Notes: generated from the sequence alone by a model not told the origin. A DNA stretch of 64,000 nt from JBBQZO01 sp038207625 (GCA_038207625.1 JBBQZO010000001.1:62001-126000); one strand, 5' to 3'. Counted from the stretch's first letter, positions 44,429 through 53,106 are shown. Numbers and translations: made by a program.

Positions 44429-44687
44429 GACGGCACTATTTCACGCAACGCCATGAAAGTCAGTTGCTTGAACGCTGAGATAAATTGTAACAAAGCGCAA
44501 TATATATTTAACATTTTCACGCCCCTCGGTGACACCGCCTCGCGGCGCTGGAGATGACGTAAAAGTGCGCTCCGCGTGCCTGAAAAGCACGCAAAACCAA
44601 ATCCGGCGTTAATCTTATTATACAAAGTTGACTCTCTTTTACAAGCGTGCCAGCTCTACAATAACGCGCTAAGTGCAGAAGTTTAGC

Positions 44688-45740
44688 CTACATCACGCTA
44701 AATCGAACGATGCCCAGAGCATCAATTTCGCGCAGCAACACGCCATCGCGCCACAGCTTGTGCAAATGGGCAAGTGCTTCGCCCAGCGCAAAGCTGAGCT
44801 GGTGCGCGTCCAGAGGCCGGCGGAACATGATCGGCACGATTTGCATCGCCGTCTGCGGCGTGCGGCAGGCCTCGACGACCTCGGCCAGGCGTTCGACGTG
44901 GTGCGCGCGCAGCTGCGCGATGCGGATATGCAAGCCGCGAAACGGCTTGCCGTGCGATGGCAGCACCAGCGTGTCGTCGGGCAAGTCTTCGAATTTGGAC
45001 AAGGAGTCCAGATACTGCTGCAGCGGATTGCCCTCGGGCTCGACGGCGAACACCGACACATTCGTCGAAATGCGCGGCAGCACCATGTCGCCCGAGATCA
45101 GCAGCTTGTGGCCGGCGCAATACAGCGCCGCGTGCTCGGGCGCATGGCCAAAGCCGGTGATCACGCGCCAGCGGTTGGCGCCGATCTGAATGTGATCACC
45201 ATCCTGCATGCGCGTGTAGCTCGGCGGCACGGCCGGCACCAGCGTCGGGTAATAGTTGCGTCGGCTCTGGAACTGGGCGATCAGCGCCTCGTCGATCAGG
45301 CCGTGGCGCAGAAAATGGGGCAGCGCGGCGCTGCCGTCCACACCGGGCAGGCCGGCCGACATCATGCGCGCAAACCCATATTCGCCCGTCGTCATCCATA
45401 GCGGCGCCTCGAAGCGGCGGCACAACCAGTCGGCCAGGCCGACATGGTCCGGGTGGCAATGGGTGGCGAACACGCGCAGCAGCGGTGCGCCGCCCAGGTG
45501 CCCGGTGAATACCTGCTCCCAGGCAGCGCGGGTGGCGTCGGTGGCCACGCCGCAATCGACGGCGCTAAAGCCGTGCCTGCCCTCGAACTGGTCTTGCAGC
45601 AGCCACAAATTGATATGGTCGAGCGCGAACGGCAGCGGCATGCGCAGCCATTTGACGCCGGGCGCGATCGCGTGCACGGCGCCCAAGGCGGGCAGGGTGT
45701 CCTGGAAGGCGTAGTCGAGTTGCGATTCGAGCGGATTCAT
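44688..45740 (-). CDS. Metallo-beta-lactamase-fold hydrolase
   Basis: A 350-residue cytosolic MBL-fold hydrolase of unknown substrate. The zinc-binding motif is ATHCHPDHVG (HxHxDH), with later ligands in FGHAPEHAALY, ISGDMVLP and LPSHGKPFRG. A C-terminal helical domain of about 90 residues with HHVERLAEVVEACRT is of the kind often annotated as winged-helix/LACTB2-like. It is divergent from liuR with 133 bases between, so shared regulation is possible. Confidence 0.82.
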   Translation of the reverse strand: MNPLESQLDYAFQDTLPALGAVHAIAPGVKWLRMPLPFALDHINLWLLQDQFEGRHGFSAVDCGVATDATRAAWEQVFTGHLGGAPLLRVFATHCHPDHVGLADWLCRRFEAPLWMTTGEYGFARMMSAGLPGVDGSAALPHFLRHGLIDEALIAQFQSRRNYYPTLVPAVPPSYTRMQDGDHIQIGANRWRVITGFGHAPEHAALYCAGHKLLISGDMVLPRISTNVSVFAVEPEGNPLQQYLDSLSKFEDLPDDTLVLPSHGKPFRGLHIRIAQLRAHHVERLAEVVEACRTPQTAMQIVPIMFRRPLDAHQLSFALGEALAHLHKLWRDGVLLREIDALGIVRFSVM

Positions 45741-45787
45741 CTGGGATCTTTCATGTTCAGAATGGCGGCGGGCGCGCTACAATGTGC

Positions 45788-45805
45788 TTGACGTTGACGT
45801 AAACG
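45788..45805. promoter_or_regulatory. Probable LiuR operator upstream of liuR
   Basis: TTGACGTTGACGTAAACG contains CGTT-N6-AACG (45792-45805), the same spaced dyad found upstream of liuA. It overlaps a possible -35 (TTGACG), and sits between the divergent MBL and liuR genes. Autoregulation by LiuR is inferred from the match. Confidence 0.55.
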
Positions 45806-45873
45806 GAAAGCGCATGCACGATTCTAAGCGCATTTCGGCTTGCGCGATGCATCCAACCTGAAGCGACATCAAG

Positions 45874-46272
45874 ATGCCGACCTATACCATTACCGAACTG
45901 GCGCGCGAATTCGATATCACCGCCCGCGCGATCCGTTTCTACGAAGACCACGGCCTGCTCGACCCGATGCGCGAAGGCGCAGGCGGGCGCAGCCGCGTCT
46001 ACACGCCGCGCGACCGCACGCGCTTGAAACTGACCTTGCGCGGCAAGCGCCTGGGCCTGACCTTGTCCGAAATCAAGGGCCTGGTCGACATGTACGAGTC
46101 GCCCAAGGACACCGTGGCGCAGACCAACAGTTTCCTCAGTGTGCTGGCACACCAGCGCATGACGCTCGAGCAACAGCGCGAGGACATCGACATGTCGCTG
46201 GCCGAAATCGCCGCGCACGAGGAAGAATGCCATCGCATGCTGGCCGAGGCGGCCGCCGCCAGCAAGGTTTGA
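45874..46272 (+). CDS. liuR: MerR-family regulator LiuR
   Basis: A 132-residue MerR-type regulator. The winged helix-turn-helix reads YTITELAREFDITARAIRFYEDHGLLDPMREG, followed by a dimerising coiled helix (EQQREDIDMSLAEIAAHEEECHRML). There is no cysteine metal site of the CueR kind. LiuR controls leucine/isovalerate degradation genes in proteobacteria, and the next gene is isovaleryl-CoA dehydrogenase. Dyads of identical form lie before both genes. Confidence 0.85.
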   Translation: MPTYTITELAREFDITARAIRFYEDHGLLDPMREGAGGRSRVYTPRDRTRLKLTLRGKRLGLTLSEIKGLVDMYESPKDTVAQTNSFLSVLAHQRMTLEQQREDIDMSLAEIAAHEEECHRMLAEAAAASKV

Positions 46273-46313
46273 CGCCGCCCGCGCCGGCTGGCATGCGCGG
46301 CGCTTTTACTTTA

Positions 46314-46344
46314 CGTTTACGTTAACGTCACATCAGCGTATTAT
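46314..46344 (+). promoter_or_regulatory. liuA promoter with LiuR operator in the spacer
   Basis: TTTACG (46316-46321) and TATTAT (46339-46344) are separated by 17 bases. The dyad CGTT-TACGTT-AACG (46314-46327) overlaps the -35 and extends into the spacer, with ACGTTAACGT at its centre. Location of an operator at the -35/spacer region is typical of MerR-family control. Confidence 0.65.
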
Positions 46345-46396
46345 TTGCATTTGGCCCATTTCGCCAACCACCACCGATCACCTTCGTGAGGACGAC

Positions 46397-47581
46397 ATGC
46401 TGCAACTCCCTGGCTTGACCTTTGACCATGGCGAAGACATCGCCGCGCTGCGCGAAGCAGTCCAACAGTTCGCCGCCGCCGAAATTGCGCCGCGCGCTGC
46501 TGAAATCGACAAGAGCGACCAGTTCCCGATGGATCTGTGGCGCAAGATGGGCGACATGGGTTTGCTCGGCATCACGGTTGAAGAGCAATACGGCGGCAGC
46601 GCGATGGGCTATCTGGCCCACATCGTGGCGATGGAGGAAATTTCGCGCGCCTCGGCCTCGGTCGGCCTGTCCTACGGCGCCCACTCGAATCTGTGCGTCA
46701 ACCAGATCAAGCGCAACGGCAGCGACGAGCAAAAAGCCAAGTACCTGCCCAAGCTGGTGTCGGGCGAATACATCGGCGCGCTGGCCATGTCCGAGCCGAA
46801 CGCCGGTTCCGACGTCGTCAGCATGAAGCTGCGCGCCGACTGGAAGGGCGACCGCTGGGTGCTCAACGGCACCAAGATGTGGATCACCAACGGCCCGGAC
46901 GCCGACGTGCTGGTGGTGTACGCCAAGAATGACCTGGAAGCGGGCCCGCGCGGCATGACCGCCTTCCTGATCGAAAAGAGTTTCAAGGGTTTCTCGGTGG
47001 CGCAAAAGCTCGACAAGCTGGGCATGCGCGGCTCGCACACGGGCGAACTGGTGTTCCAGGATTGCGAAGTGCCGGCCGAAAATGTACTGGGCGGCCTGGG
47101 CAAGGGCGTCAATGTGCTGATGTCGGGGCTGGACTTCGAGCGCACCGTGCTGTCCGGCGGCCCGCTGGGCATCATGCAGGCCTGCATGGACGCGGTCGTG
47201 CCGTACGTGCACGAGCGCAAGCAGTTCGGCCAGCCGATCGGCGAATTCCAGCTGATGCAGGGCAAATTGGCCGATATGTACTCGACCATGATGGCCTGCA
47301 AGGCCTACGTGTACGCCGTCGGCCAGGCCTGCGACCGCGCCAAGACGCCGGAGGCGATCCGCATGCTGCGCAAGGACGCCGCCGGCGCCATTTTGTACAG
47401 CGCCGAAAAAGCCACCTGGATGGCGGGCGAAGCGATTCAGACGCTGGGCGGCAACGGCTATATCAACGAGTATTCGGTCGGCCGTCTGTGGCGCGACGCC
47501 AAGTTGTATGAAATCGGCGCCGGCACCAGCGAAATCCGCCGCATGCTGATCGGCCGCGAGCTGTTTGCCGAGACCAAATAA
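46397..47581 (+). CDS. liuA: Isovaleryl-CoA dehydrogenase
   Basis: A 394-residue FAD acyl-CoA dehydrogenase oxidising isovaleryl-CoA to 3-methylcrotonyl-CoA in leucine breakdown. The catalytic glutamate is at residue 248 in GLDFERTVLSGGPLG, the position used by isovaleryl-CoA dehydrogenases, and not near the C-terminus where the short-chain enzyme has it (there the sequence reads YEIGAGTSEIRR). ALAMSEPNAGSDV and MWITNGPDADVLVVYA are FAD/substrate motifs. liuB-E genes for the following steps are not in the window. Confidence 0.92.
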   Translation: MLQLPGLTFDHGEDIAALREAVQQFAAAEIAPRAAEIDKSDQFPMDLWRKMGDMGLLGITVEEQYGGSAMGYLAHIVAMEEISRASASVGLSYGAHSNLCVNQIKRNGSDEQKAKYLPKLVSGEYIGALAMSEPNAGSDVVSMKLRADWKGDRWVLNGTKMWITNGPDADVLVVYAKNDLEAGPRGMTAFLIEKSFKGFSVAQKLDKLGMRGSHTGELVFQDCEVPAENVLGGLGKGVNVLMSGLDFERTVLSGGPLGIMQACMDAVVPYVHERKQFGQPIGEFQLMQGKLADMYSTMMACKAYVYAVGQACDRAKTPEAIRMLRKDAAGAILYSAEKATWMAGEAIQTLGGNGYINEYSVGRLWRDAKLYEIGAGTSEIRRMLIGRELFAETK

Positions 47582-47656
47582 GCCACACCAAGGGTGCGCG
47601 CCGATCTTATAGAATAGACCTTCCATAAGTTCGACCATGCCGCGAAGAGACCACCG

Positions 47657-49483
47657 ATGACACAAGTTGCCTTCCCAAAACTGCTGTCTTCCCAGATCGC
47701 TTTCGACATCGCGCGCACCATCCTCGATGGTTTCGACAAGCATTACCGTCTGTTCCGCCAGACCAGCCAGACCGCCAAGCTGCATTTCGAGACGGGCGAC
47801 TGGAGCGTGGCGCAACTGGCCGCGCGCGACCGGATCGGTTTTTACGACCAGCGCGTGGGCGAATGCGTGCAATTGCTGGAAGACGAGTACGAACATACCG
47901 AGCTGACCGACGAGGTGTGGCGCGAACTGAAGCTGCACTACATCGGCATGCTGTCGGACCACAAGCAGCCGGAACTGGCCGAAACCTTCTTCAACTCCGT
48001 GTGCTGCAACATCTTGCACCGCACCTATTTCCACAACGATTTCATCTTCGTGCGTCCCGTCGTGTCGACCGAATACCTGGAAACGGAAGAGCTGGCGCCG
48101 ACCTACCGGGTCTACTATCCGGCCACCGACGGCCTGCGTTTTACCTTGAAGCGCATCGTCACCAATTTTCAGCTCAACTGCAAGTTCGCCAACCTGGACC
48201 GCGACGTGGCGCTGGTCGAAGCGCGCCTGCGCGACATCTTCGGCAGCGCCACCATCGAGCCCAACCACCAGATCCAGGTGCTGTCGTCGCTGTTTTACCG
48301 TAACAAGGGCGCTTACATCGTCGGCAAGGGCATCAACGGCAACCGCGAGTATCCGTTCATCGTGCCGATCCTGCACAACCGTAACAAGGAACTGATACTC
48401 GACACGGTGCTGTTCGACCAGGAGCAGATCACGATCCTGTTCTCGTTTACGCGCGCCTATTTCCTGGTCGACATGGAAGTGCCGTCGGCCTATGTGCAGT
48501 TCCTGCGCACATTGCTGCCGCGCAAGCCGCGCAGCGAGATCTACACCGTGCTGGGTCTGCAAAAGCAGGGCAAGACGCTGTTCTACCGCGATTACCTGCA
48601 GCACTTGAAACACACCTCGGACCGCTTCGAGATCGCGCCCGGTATCCGCGGGCTGGTGATGCTGGTGTTTGCGCTGCCGTCGTTTCCGTATGTGTTCAAG
48701 GTCATCAAGGATTTCTTCCCGGCGCCCAAGGACACCACGCGCGCCCAGATCAAGGAAAAATACCTGCTGGTGAAAAACCACGACCGGGTCGGGCGCATGG
48801 CCGACACGCTGGAATACTCGAACGTGGCGTTTCCGCGCGAGCGCTTTTCGGAAGCCTTGATCGCCGAGCTGAAGCATTTCGCGCCGTCGCTGATCGAGGA
48901 AGAGGGCGAGCAGCTGATCATTCGCCACCTGTATATCGAGCGGCGCATGGTGCCGCTCAACATCTGGCTGGCCAACGCCGAGCGCGATGGCGACGAGGCG
49001 CTGACCGAACACGGCGTGCTCGAATACGGCAACGCGATCAAGGAGCTGGTGGCGGCCAACATCTTCCCCGGCGACATGCTGTACAAGAACTTCGGCGTCA
49101 CGCGCCACGGTCGGGTCGTGTTTTACGATTACGACGAGATCGAGTACATCACCGACTGCAATTTCCGCGTCATCCCGCAAGCGCGCAACGAGGAGGATGA
49201 AATGTCGTCCGAGCCGTGGTATTCGATCGGCAAACACGACGTGTTCCCCGAACAATTCGGCGCCTTCTTGCTGGGCAACGCGAAGATCAAGAAGTATTTC
49301 ATGCGCCACCATGGCGACCTGTTGACGCAGGTTTACTGGCAGGGCCGCAAACAAAGGATCATGGACGGTTTCATCGAGGACGTGTTCCCGTATCCCCAAG
49401 ACATCCGTTTCTGCAATTACTCTGTCAATTCCAACCCGACGCCCGCAGCGTCACCCTATCTGGAGAAACTACACAATGAATGA
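47657..49483 (+). CDS. aceK: Isocitrate dehydrogenase kinase/phosphatase
   Basis: A 608-residue bifunctional enzyme that phosphorylates and dephosphorylates isocitrate dehydrogenase, directing carbon between the TCA cycle and the glyoxylate shunt. The family-specific N-terminal regulatory domain is followed by the kinase-like domain, with VMLVFALPSFPYVFKVIKD (ATP site lysine), MVPLNIWLANAERDGDEAL and VVFYDYDEIEYITDCNFRVIP (metal-binding). The start has no strong Shine-Dalgarno site. Its stop overlaps the thiolase start by 8 bases. Neither icd nor aceA is in the window. Confidence 0.95.
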   Translation: MTQVAFPKLLSSQIAFDIARTILDGFDKHYRLFRQTSQTAKLHFETGDWSVAQLAARDRIGFYDQRVGECVQLLEDEYEHTELTDEVWRELKLHYIGMLSDHKQPELAETFFNSVCCNILHRTYFHNDFIFVRPVVSTEYLETEELAPTYRVYYPATDGLRFTLKRIVTNFQLNCKFANLDRDVALVEARLRDIFGSATIEPNHQIQVLSSLFYRNKGAYIVGKGINGNREYPFIVPILHNRNKELILDTVLFDQEQITILFSFTRAYFLVDMEVPSAYVQFLRTLLPRKPRSEIYTVLGLQKQGKTLFYRDYLQHLKHTSDRFEIAPGIRGLVMLVFALPSFPYVFKVIKDFFPAPKDTTRAQIKEKYLLVKNHDRVGRMADTLEYSNVAFPRERFSEALIAELKHFAPSLIEEEGEQLIIRHLYIERRMVPLNIWLANAERDGDEALTEHGVLEYGNAIKELVAANIFPGDMLYKNFGVTRHGRVVFYDYDEIEYITDCNFRVIPQARNEEDEMSSEPWYSIGKHDVFPEQFGAFLLGNAKIKKYFMRHHGDLLTQVYWQGRKQRIMDGFIEDVFPYPQDIRFCNYSVNSNPTPAASPYLEKLHNE

Positions 49484-50675
49484 TCCTATCGTTATCGTCG
49501 GTGCCGCGCGCACCCCCATGGGCGCCTTCCAGGGCGATTTTTCCAGCAAGGCCGCGCATGACCTGGGCGCGGTGGCGATTGCCGCCGCCGTCGAGCGCTC
49601 CGGCGTCGATGCCAAACTGGTCGAGCACGTCTATTTCGGCAACTGCCTGATGGCAGGCCAGGGCCAGGCGCCAGCGCGCCAGGCGGCCATCAAGGGTGGC
49701 TTGCCGATGTCGACGGGCGCGGTGACGATGTCCAAGATGTGCGGCTCGGCCATGCAGGCGGCCATTTTTGCGCACGACGTGCTGAAGGCCGGCAGCGCCG
49801 ACGTGATCGTCGCCGGCGGCATGGAGTCGATGACCAACGCGCCTTACCTGATTCCGAAAGCGCGCGGCGGCTACCGCATCGGCCACGGCATGATGTTCGA
49901 TCACATGATGCTCGACGGCCTGGAAGACGCTTACTCGAAGGATGAAAAATCGGGCGGCGGGCGCTCGATGGGCACCTTTGCCGAAGAGTGCGCGTCGCAA
50001 TATGCGTTCTCGCGCGAGGCGCAGGATGCGTTTGCGATCGAGTCCGTCAAGCGCGCCCAGGCGGCGGCCAACGAAGGCCACTTCAAGTGGGAAATCGCGC
50101 CGGTGACGGTGTCCGGACGCGCCGGCGACGTCGTCATCGACAAGGATGAAGGCCCGCTGAAAGCCAAGCTCGACAAGATCACCGCGCTGCGCCCCGCGTT
50201 CAAGAAAGACGGCACCATCACGGCCGCCTCGTCGTCCTCGATCAACGACGGCGCCGCCGCCTTGGTGATGATGCGCGAATCGACCGCCAAGCAACTGGGC
50301 CTGACCGTGATCGCCAAGATCGTCGGCCACGCGACCCACGCACAGGCGCCCAACACCTTCACCACCGCACCGGTGGGCGCGCTGCAAAAGCTGTACGCCA
50401 AAGTCGGCTGGAGCACCAAGGACGTCGACCTGTTCGAGATCAACGAAGCATTCGCCGTGGTGCCGATGGCCGCCATGCACGATCTCGATATCCCGCACAG
50501 CAAGGTCAACATCCACGGCGGCGCCTGCGCGCTGGGCCACCCGATCGGCGCGTCCGGCGCGCGCATCATCGTCACCTTGCTGGGCGCACTGAAGAAGACC
50601 GGCGGCAAGCGCGGCGTCGCGGCGCTGTGCATCGGCGGCGGCGAAGCGACTGCTGTCGCACTCGAAATGGCGTAA
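49476..50675 (+). CDS. Acetyl-CoA C-acetyltransferase (thiolase)
   Basis: A 399-residue thiolase II that condenses or cleaves acetoacetyl-CoA. The acyl-carrying Cys89 is in SKMCGSAMQA; NEAFAVVPMAAMH, HGGACALGHPIGASG and the C-terminal CIGGGEATA (Cys385) complete the active site. The start lies inside the 3' end of aceK (8-base overlap), so the two are translationally coupled. Acetoacetyl-CoA produced by leucine degradation is a sensible substrate in this operon. Confidence 0.93.
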   Translation: MNDPIVIVGAARTPMGAFQGDFSSKAAHDLGAVAIAAAVERSGVDAKLVEHVYFGNCLMAGQGQAPARQAAIKGGLPMSTGAVTMSKMCGSAMQAAIFAHDVLKAGSADVIVAGGMESMTNAPYLIPKARGGYRIGHGMMFDHMMLDGLEDAYSKDEKSGGGRSMGTFAEECASQYAFSREAQDAFAIESVKRAQAAANEGHFKWEIAPVTVSGRAGDVVIDKDEGPLKAKLDKITALRPAFKKDGTITAASSSSINDGAAALVMMRESTAKQLGLTVIAKIVGHATHAQAPNTFTTAPVGALQKLYAKVGWSTKDVDLFEINEAFAVVPMAAMHDLDIPHSKVNIHGGACALGHPIGASGARIIVTLLGALKKTGGKRGVAALCIGGGEATAVALEMA

Positions 50676-50684
50676 CATCGGCCA

Positions 50685-50735
50685 GGCGCCCCACCCGGGG
50701 CGCCACCGGCCTGGCCGACGCGTCGCGTCGGCCAG
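50685..50735. other. Two tandem strong hairpins after the thiolase gene
   Basis: The first is GGCGCCCC-ACCC-GGGGCGCC (50685-50704), perfect over 8 bp. The second is an 11-bp perfect stem CTGGCCGACGC-GTC-GCGTCGGCCAG (50711-50735). They fill most of the 90-base gap before the SDR gene and have no T tract. They may reduce read-through or protect the 3' end of the liuA-aceK-thiolase mRNA. Confidence 0.65.
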
Positions 50736-50765
50736 CCTTGTCAGACCGACTGTGAGAACAACATC

Positions 50766-51446
50766 ATGCCCACCGTATTAATCATCGGCGCCTCGCGTGG
50801 CATCGGCCACGAACTGGCGCGTCAATACCTCAGCGAAGACTGGCGCGTGATCGCCAGCGCGCGCAAACCGGCCGACCTGGCCGAACTCGATGCGCTCGGC
50901 GCCGAGCCGCATCTGCTGGACGTCAACGACGGCGAGCAAATCAGCGCGCTGGGCGCACTGCTGGCCAACGAACGACTCGACGTGGTGATCCTCAACGCCG
51001 GCGTATACGGTCCGCGCGACGATGGTTTTCCCAGCACCGAGGACTTCGACCTGGTGATGCACACCAATGTGCTGTCGGCGATGCGCCTGCTGCCGCTGCT
51101 CGCGCCCCTGTGCGCGCCGCAAGCGGGCGGCCCGCGCGGCAAGCTGGCCGTGATCTCCTCGCGCATGGGTTCCCTGAGCATGCGCGGCAACGGCAGCGGC
51201 ACGCTGTACCGCGCCAGCAAGGCGGCCTTGAATTCGGTGCTGCTCGACACCAGCCTGACCTTTGGCACCAAGGGCGCCACCTGTGTGGCCTTCCACCCCG
51301 GCTGGGTGCGCACCGACATGGGCGGCAAGGATGCCGACATCTCGGTCGAGCAGAGCGCCTACGGTTTGCGCCACACCATCGCCAACCTGAGCCACGCCGA
51401 CAACGGCAAATTCCTCAACTACGACGGCTCGCGCATCGGCTGGTAA
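50766..51446 (+). CDS. Short-chain dehydrogenase/reductase
   Basis: A 226-residue SDR. The cofactor loop IIGASRGIGHELARQ and NAG motif VVILNAGVYGP are present, with the catalytic Ser in VISSRMGSL and Tyr/Lys in YRASKAALN. The PGWVRTDMGG segment is typical of C-factor/YciK-like members, whose substrates are poorly defined. The Arg near the second strand (SARKPADL) suggests NADP preference. It lies between the tandem hairpins and the second acyl-CoA dehydrogenase. Confidence 0.85.
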   Translation: MPTVLIIGASRGIGHELARQYLSEDWRVIASARKPADLAELDALGAEPHLLDVNDGEQISALGALLANERLDVVILNAGVYGPRDDGFPSTEDFDLVMHTNVLSAMRLLPLLAPLCAPQAGGPRGKLAVISSRMGSLSMRGNGSGTLYRASKAALNSVLLDTSLTFGTKGATCVAFHPGWVRTDMGGKDADISVEQSAYGLRHTIANLSHADNGKFLNYDGSRIGW

Positions 51447-51492
51447 GCCGGCGCCGCGCAGTCTATCCCCTTTCCATTTTTTTCGAGCACCC

Positions 51493-52620
51493 ATGATACT
51501 GAGTGAAGAGCACCAAATGATCCGTGAAGCGCTGCGCACGTTTGCGCAGGAGCGCCTGGCCCCGTCGGCGGCGCGCTGGGACAAGGAGCATTATTTCCCC
51601 AAGGACGAGCTGAAAGAGCTGGCCGCGCTGGGCGCGTTCGGCGTGGCCGTGCCGGAAGAGCTGGGCGGCGCGGGCCTGGACTACGTGTCGCTGTCGCTGG
51701 TGCTCGAAGAGATCGCGGCCGGCGACGGCGGCACCTCGACCATCATCTCGGTCAATAACTGCCCGGTGTGCTCGATCGCGATGATGTACGCCAACGACGC
51801 ACAAAAAGAACAGTGGCTGCGCCCGCTCGCGCAAGGCGCCATGCTGGGCGCGTTCGCGCTGACCGAGCCGCACACGGGCAGCGACGCGTCGGCGCTGCGC
51901 ACCACCGCCGTGCGCGACGGCGACGAGTACGTGCTCAACGGCGTCAAGCAGTTTATCACCAGCGGCAAGTACGCCGACGTGGCCATCGTCATGGCCGTCA
52001 CCGACAAAGAAGCGGGCAAGAAGGGCATCAGCGCGTTCTGGGTACCGACCGCCACGCCCGGCTACATCGTGGCCGGGCTGGAACAGAAGATGGGCCAGCA
52101 TTCGTCCGACACGGCCCAGATTTTGTTTGAGAACTGCCGCATTCCGGCCGAGAATCTGATCGGGGCCGAAGGCCAGGGTTACAAGATCGCGCTATCCGGT
52201 CTGGAAGGCGGGCGCATCGGCATCGCCTCGCAATCGGTCGGCATGGCGCGCGCCGCTTTCGAGGCCGCGCTGGCGTACGCGAAAGACCGCACCAGCTTCG
52301 GCAAGCAGATTTTCGACCACCAGGCGGTGCAATTCAAACTGTCCGACATGGCCACCCAGATCGAGGCGGCGCGCCAGCTGATCCACCATGCGGCGTCGAT
52401 GAAGGATGCCGGTCTGCCCTGCCTGAAGGAAGCGGCGATGGCCAAGCTGTTCGCCTCCGAAATGGCGGAGCGGGTGGTGTCGGACGCGATGCAGATCCAC
52501 GGCGGCTACGGCTACGTGAGCGACTTCCCGATCGAGCGCATCTACCGCGATGTGCGCGTGTGCCAGATCTACGAAGGCACCAGCGATATTCAGAAGATCC
52601 TGATCGCGCGCGCGCTGTAA
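51493..52620 (+). CDS. Short-chain acyl-CoA dehydrogenase
   Basis: A 375-residue FAD acyl-CoA dehydrogenase, most like butyryl-CoA dehydrogenase. The base is Glu361 in CQIYEGTSDIQ, the short/medium-chain position, in contrast to liuA. FALTEPHTGSDAS, QFITSGKYADVAIV and QIHGGYGYVSDFPIERIYRD are the standard motifs. The start follows the SDR stop by 46 bases across a T-rich stretch. An intrinsic terminator lies directly after the stop. Confidence 0.9.
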   Translation: MILSEEHQMIREALRTFAQERLAPSAARWDKEHYFPKDELKELAALGAFGVAVPEELGGAGLDYVSLSLVLEEIAAGDGGTSTIISVNNCPVCSIAMMYANDAQKEQWLRPLAQGAMLGAFALTEPHTGSDASALRTTAVRDGDEYVLNGVKQFITSGKYADVAIVMAVTDKEAGKKGISAFWVPTATPGYIVAGLEQKMGQHSSDTAQILFENCRIPAENLIGAEGQGYKIALSGLEGGRIGIASQSVGMARAAFEAALAYAKDRTSFGKQIFDHQAVQFKLSDMATQIEAARQLIHHAASMKDAGLPCLKEAAMAKLFASEMAERVVSDAMQIHGGYGYVSDFPIERIYRDVRVCQIYEGTSDIQKILIARAL

Positions 52621-52638
52621 GCTCGCACAGCCGGCACG

Positions 52639-52666
52639 AAACGCGCCATAATCAGGCGCGTTTTTT
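52639..52666 (+). terminator. Intrinsic terminator after the acyl-CoA dehydrogenase
   Basis: AAACGCGCC pairs with GGCGCGTTT around a 7-base loop, and the T run continues to six. It closes the catabolic cluster. Its left arm and loop coincide with the 3' end of the ruined antitoxin gene on the other strand. Confidence 0.88.
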
Positions 52667-52926
52667 CTTGGCGATGGACGTGGCAGCCGCTCGCGCGCGT
52701 CAAGGTACTGGCGCATGTCGGCCCACGGAATCGTCCTCTCCGACGCGACGATGTTGGCAAAGCGCCTATCAAGCGCGGTATCGAAGTCGGCGCGTTACTC
52801 TTCCAGCTCGGCCTTTTCGGCGTTCGCTTCAAGAATAAAATCATGGGTCGCCCTGTCCGCTCGCTCAGGCGCGCTGGCGATGCGCGCCGTCAAATCCTCG
52901 GACAGGCGTACCGCTATGCTTGACAT
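52652..52926 (-). pseudogene. Degraded RHH/CopG-type antitoxin gene
   Basis: From an ATG at 52926 with GAGGAG upstream, the frame reads as a ribbon-helix-helix antitoxin start (MSSIAVRLSEDLTARIAS, then THDFILEANAEKAELEE) and meets a TAA at 52795-52797 after 43 codons. The same frame then continues with family-like sequence (RADFDTALDRRFANIVASER, then TIPWADMRQYLDAR). A further shift into another frame gives AAATSIAKKKRA and a stop at 52652. One nonsense change plus one frameshift thus separate it from a normal antitoxin of about 90 residues. Its toxin would lie downstream, where the acyl-CoA dehydrogenase gene now ends, and is missing. Confidence 0.7.
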
Positions 52927-53048
52927 GCGAGTCTCCTCAGATGCTCGGAATTTTGCAAAACAGCGCTATGTCGGGCCCCAATCGAGCGAAGCCCGCGCGC
53001 GGCAGGCCTCGCCAAAATGGACATGGCACGACCGCCGTCCAATTCCGC

Positions 53049-53089
53049 TTGACGCACTATTGCTGGCGGGAGTAGGATTTAATCCTACT
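53049..53089 (+). promoter_or_regulatory. parDE promoter with palindromic operator
   Basis: TTGACG (53049-53054) and TAGGAT (53073-53078) are 18 bases apart. AGTAGGATT-T-AATCCTACT (53071-53089), a perfect 9-bp inverted repeat, covers the -10 and ends 17 bases before the parD start. It fits an operator through which ParD or ParDE would repress its own operon. Confidence 0.75.
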
Positions 53090-53106
53090 CAATCGTGGAG
53101 GCCATC

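Noticed and set aside
44425..44625. A 66-codon minus-strand frame overlapping the XRE start.
   Set aside because: It overlaps the XRE start codon, covers an AT-rich probable promoter region and has no recognisable content.
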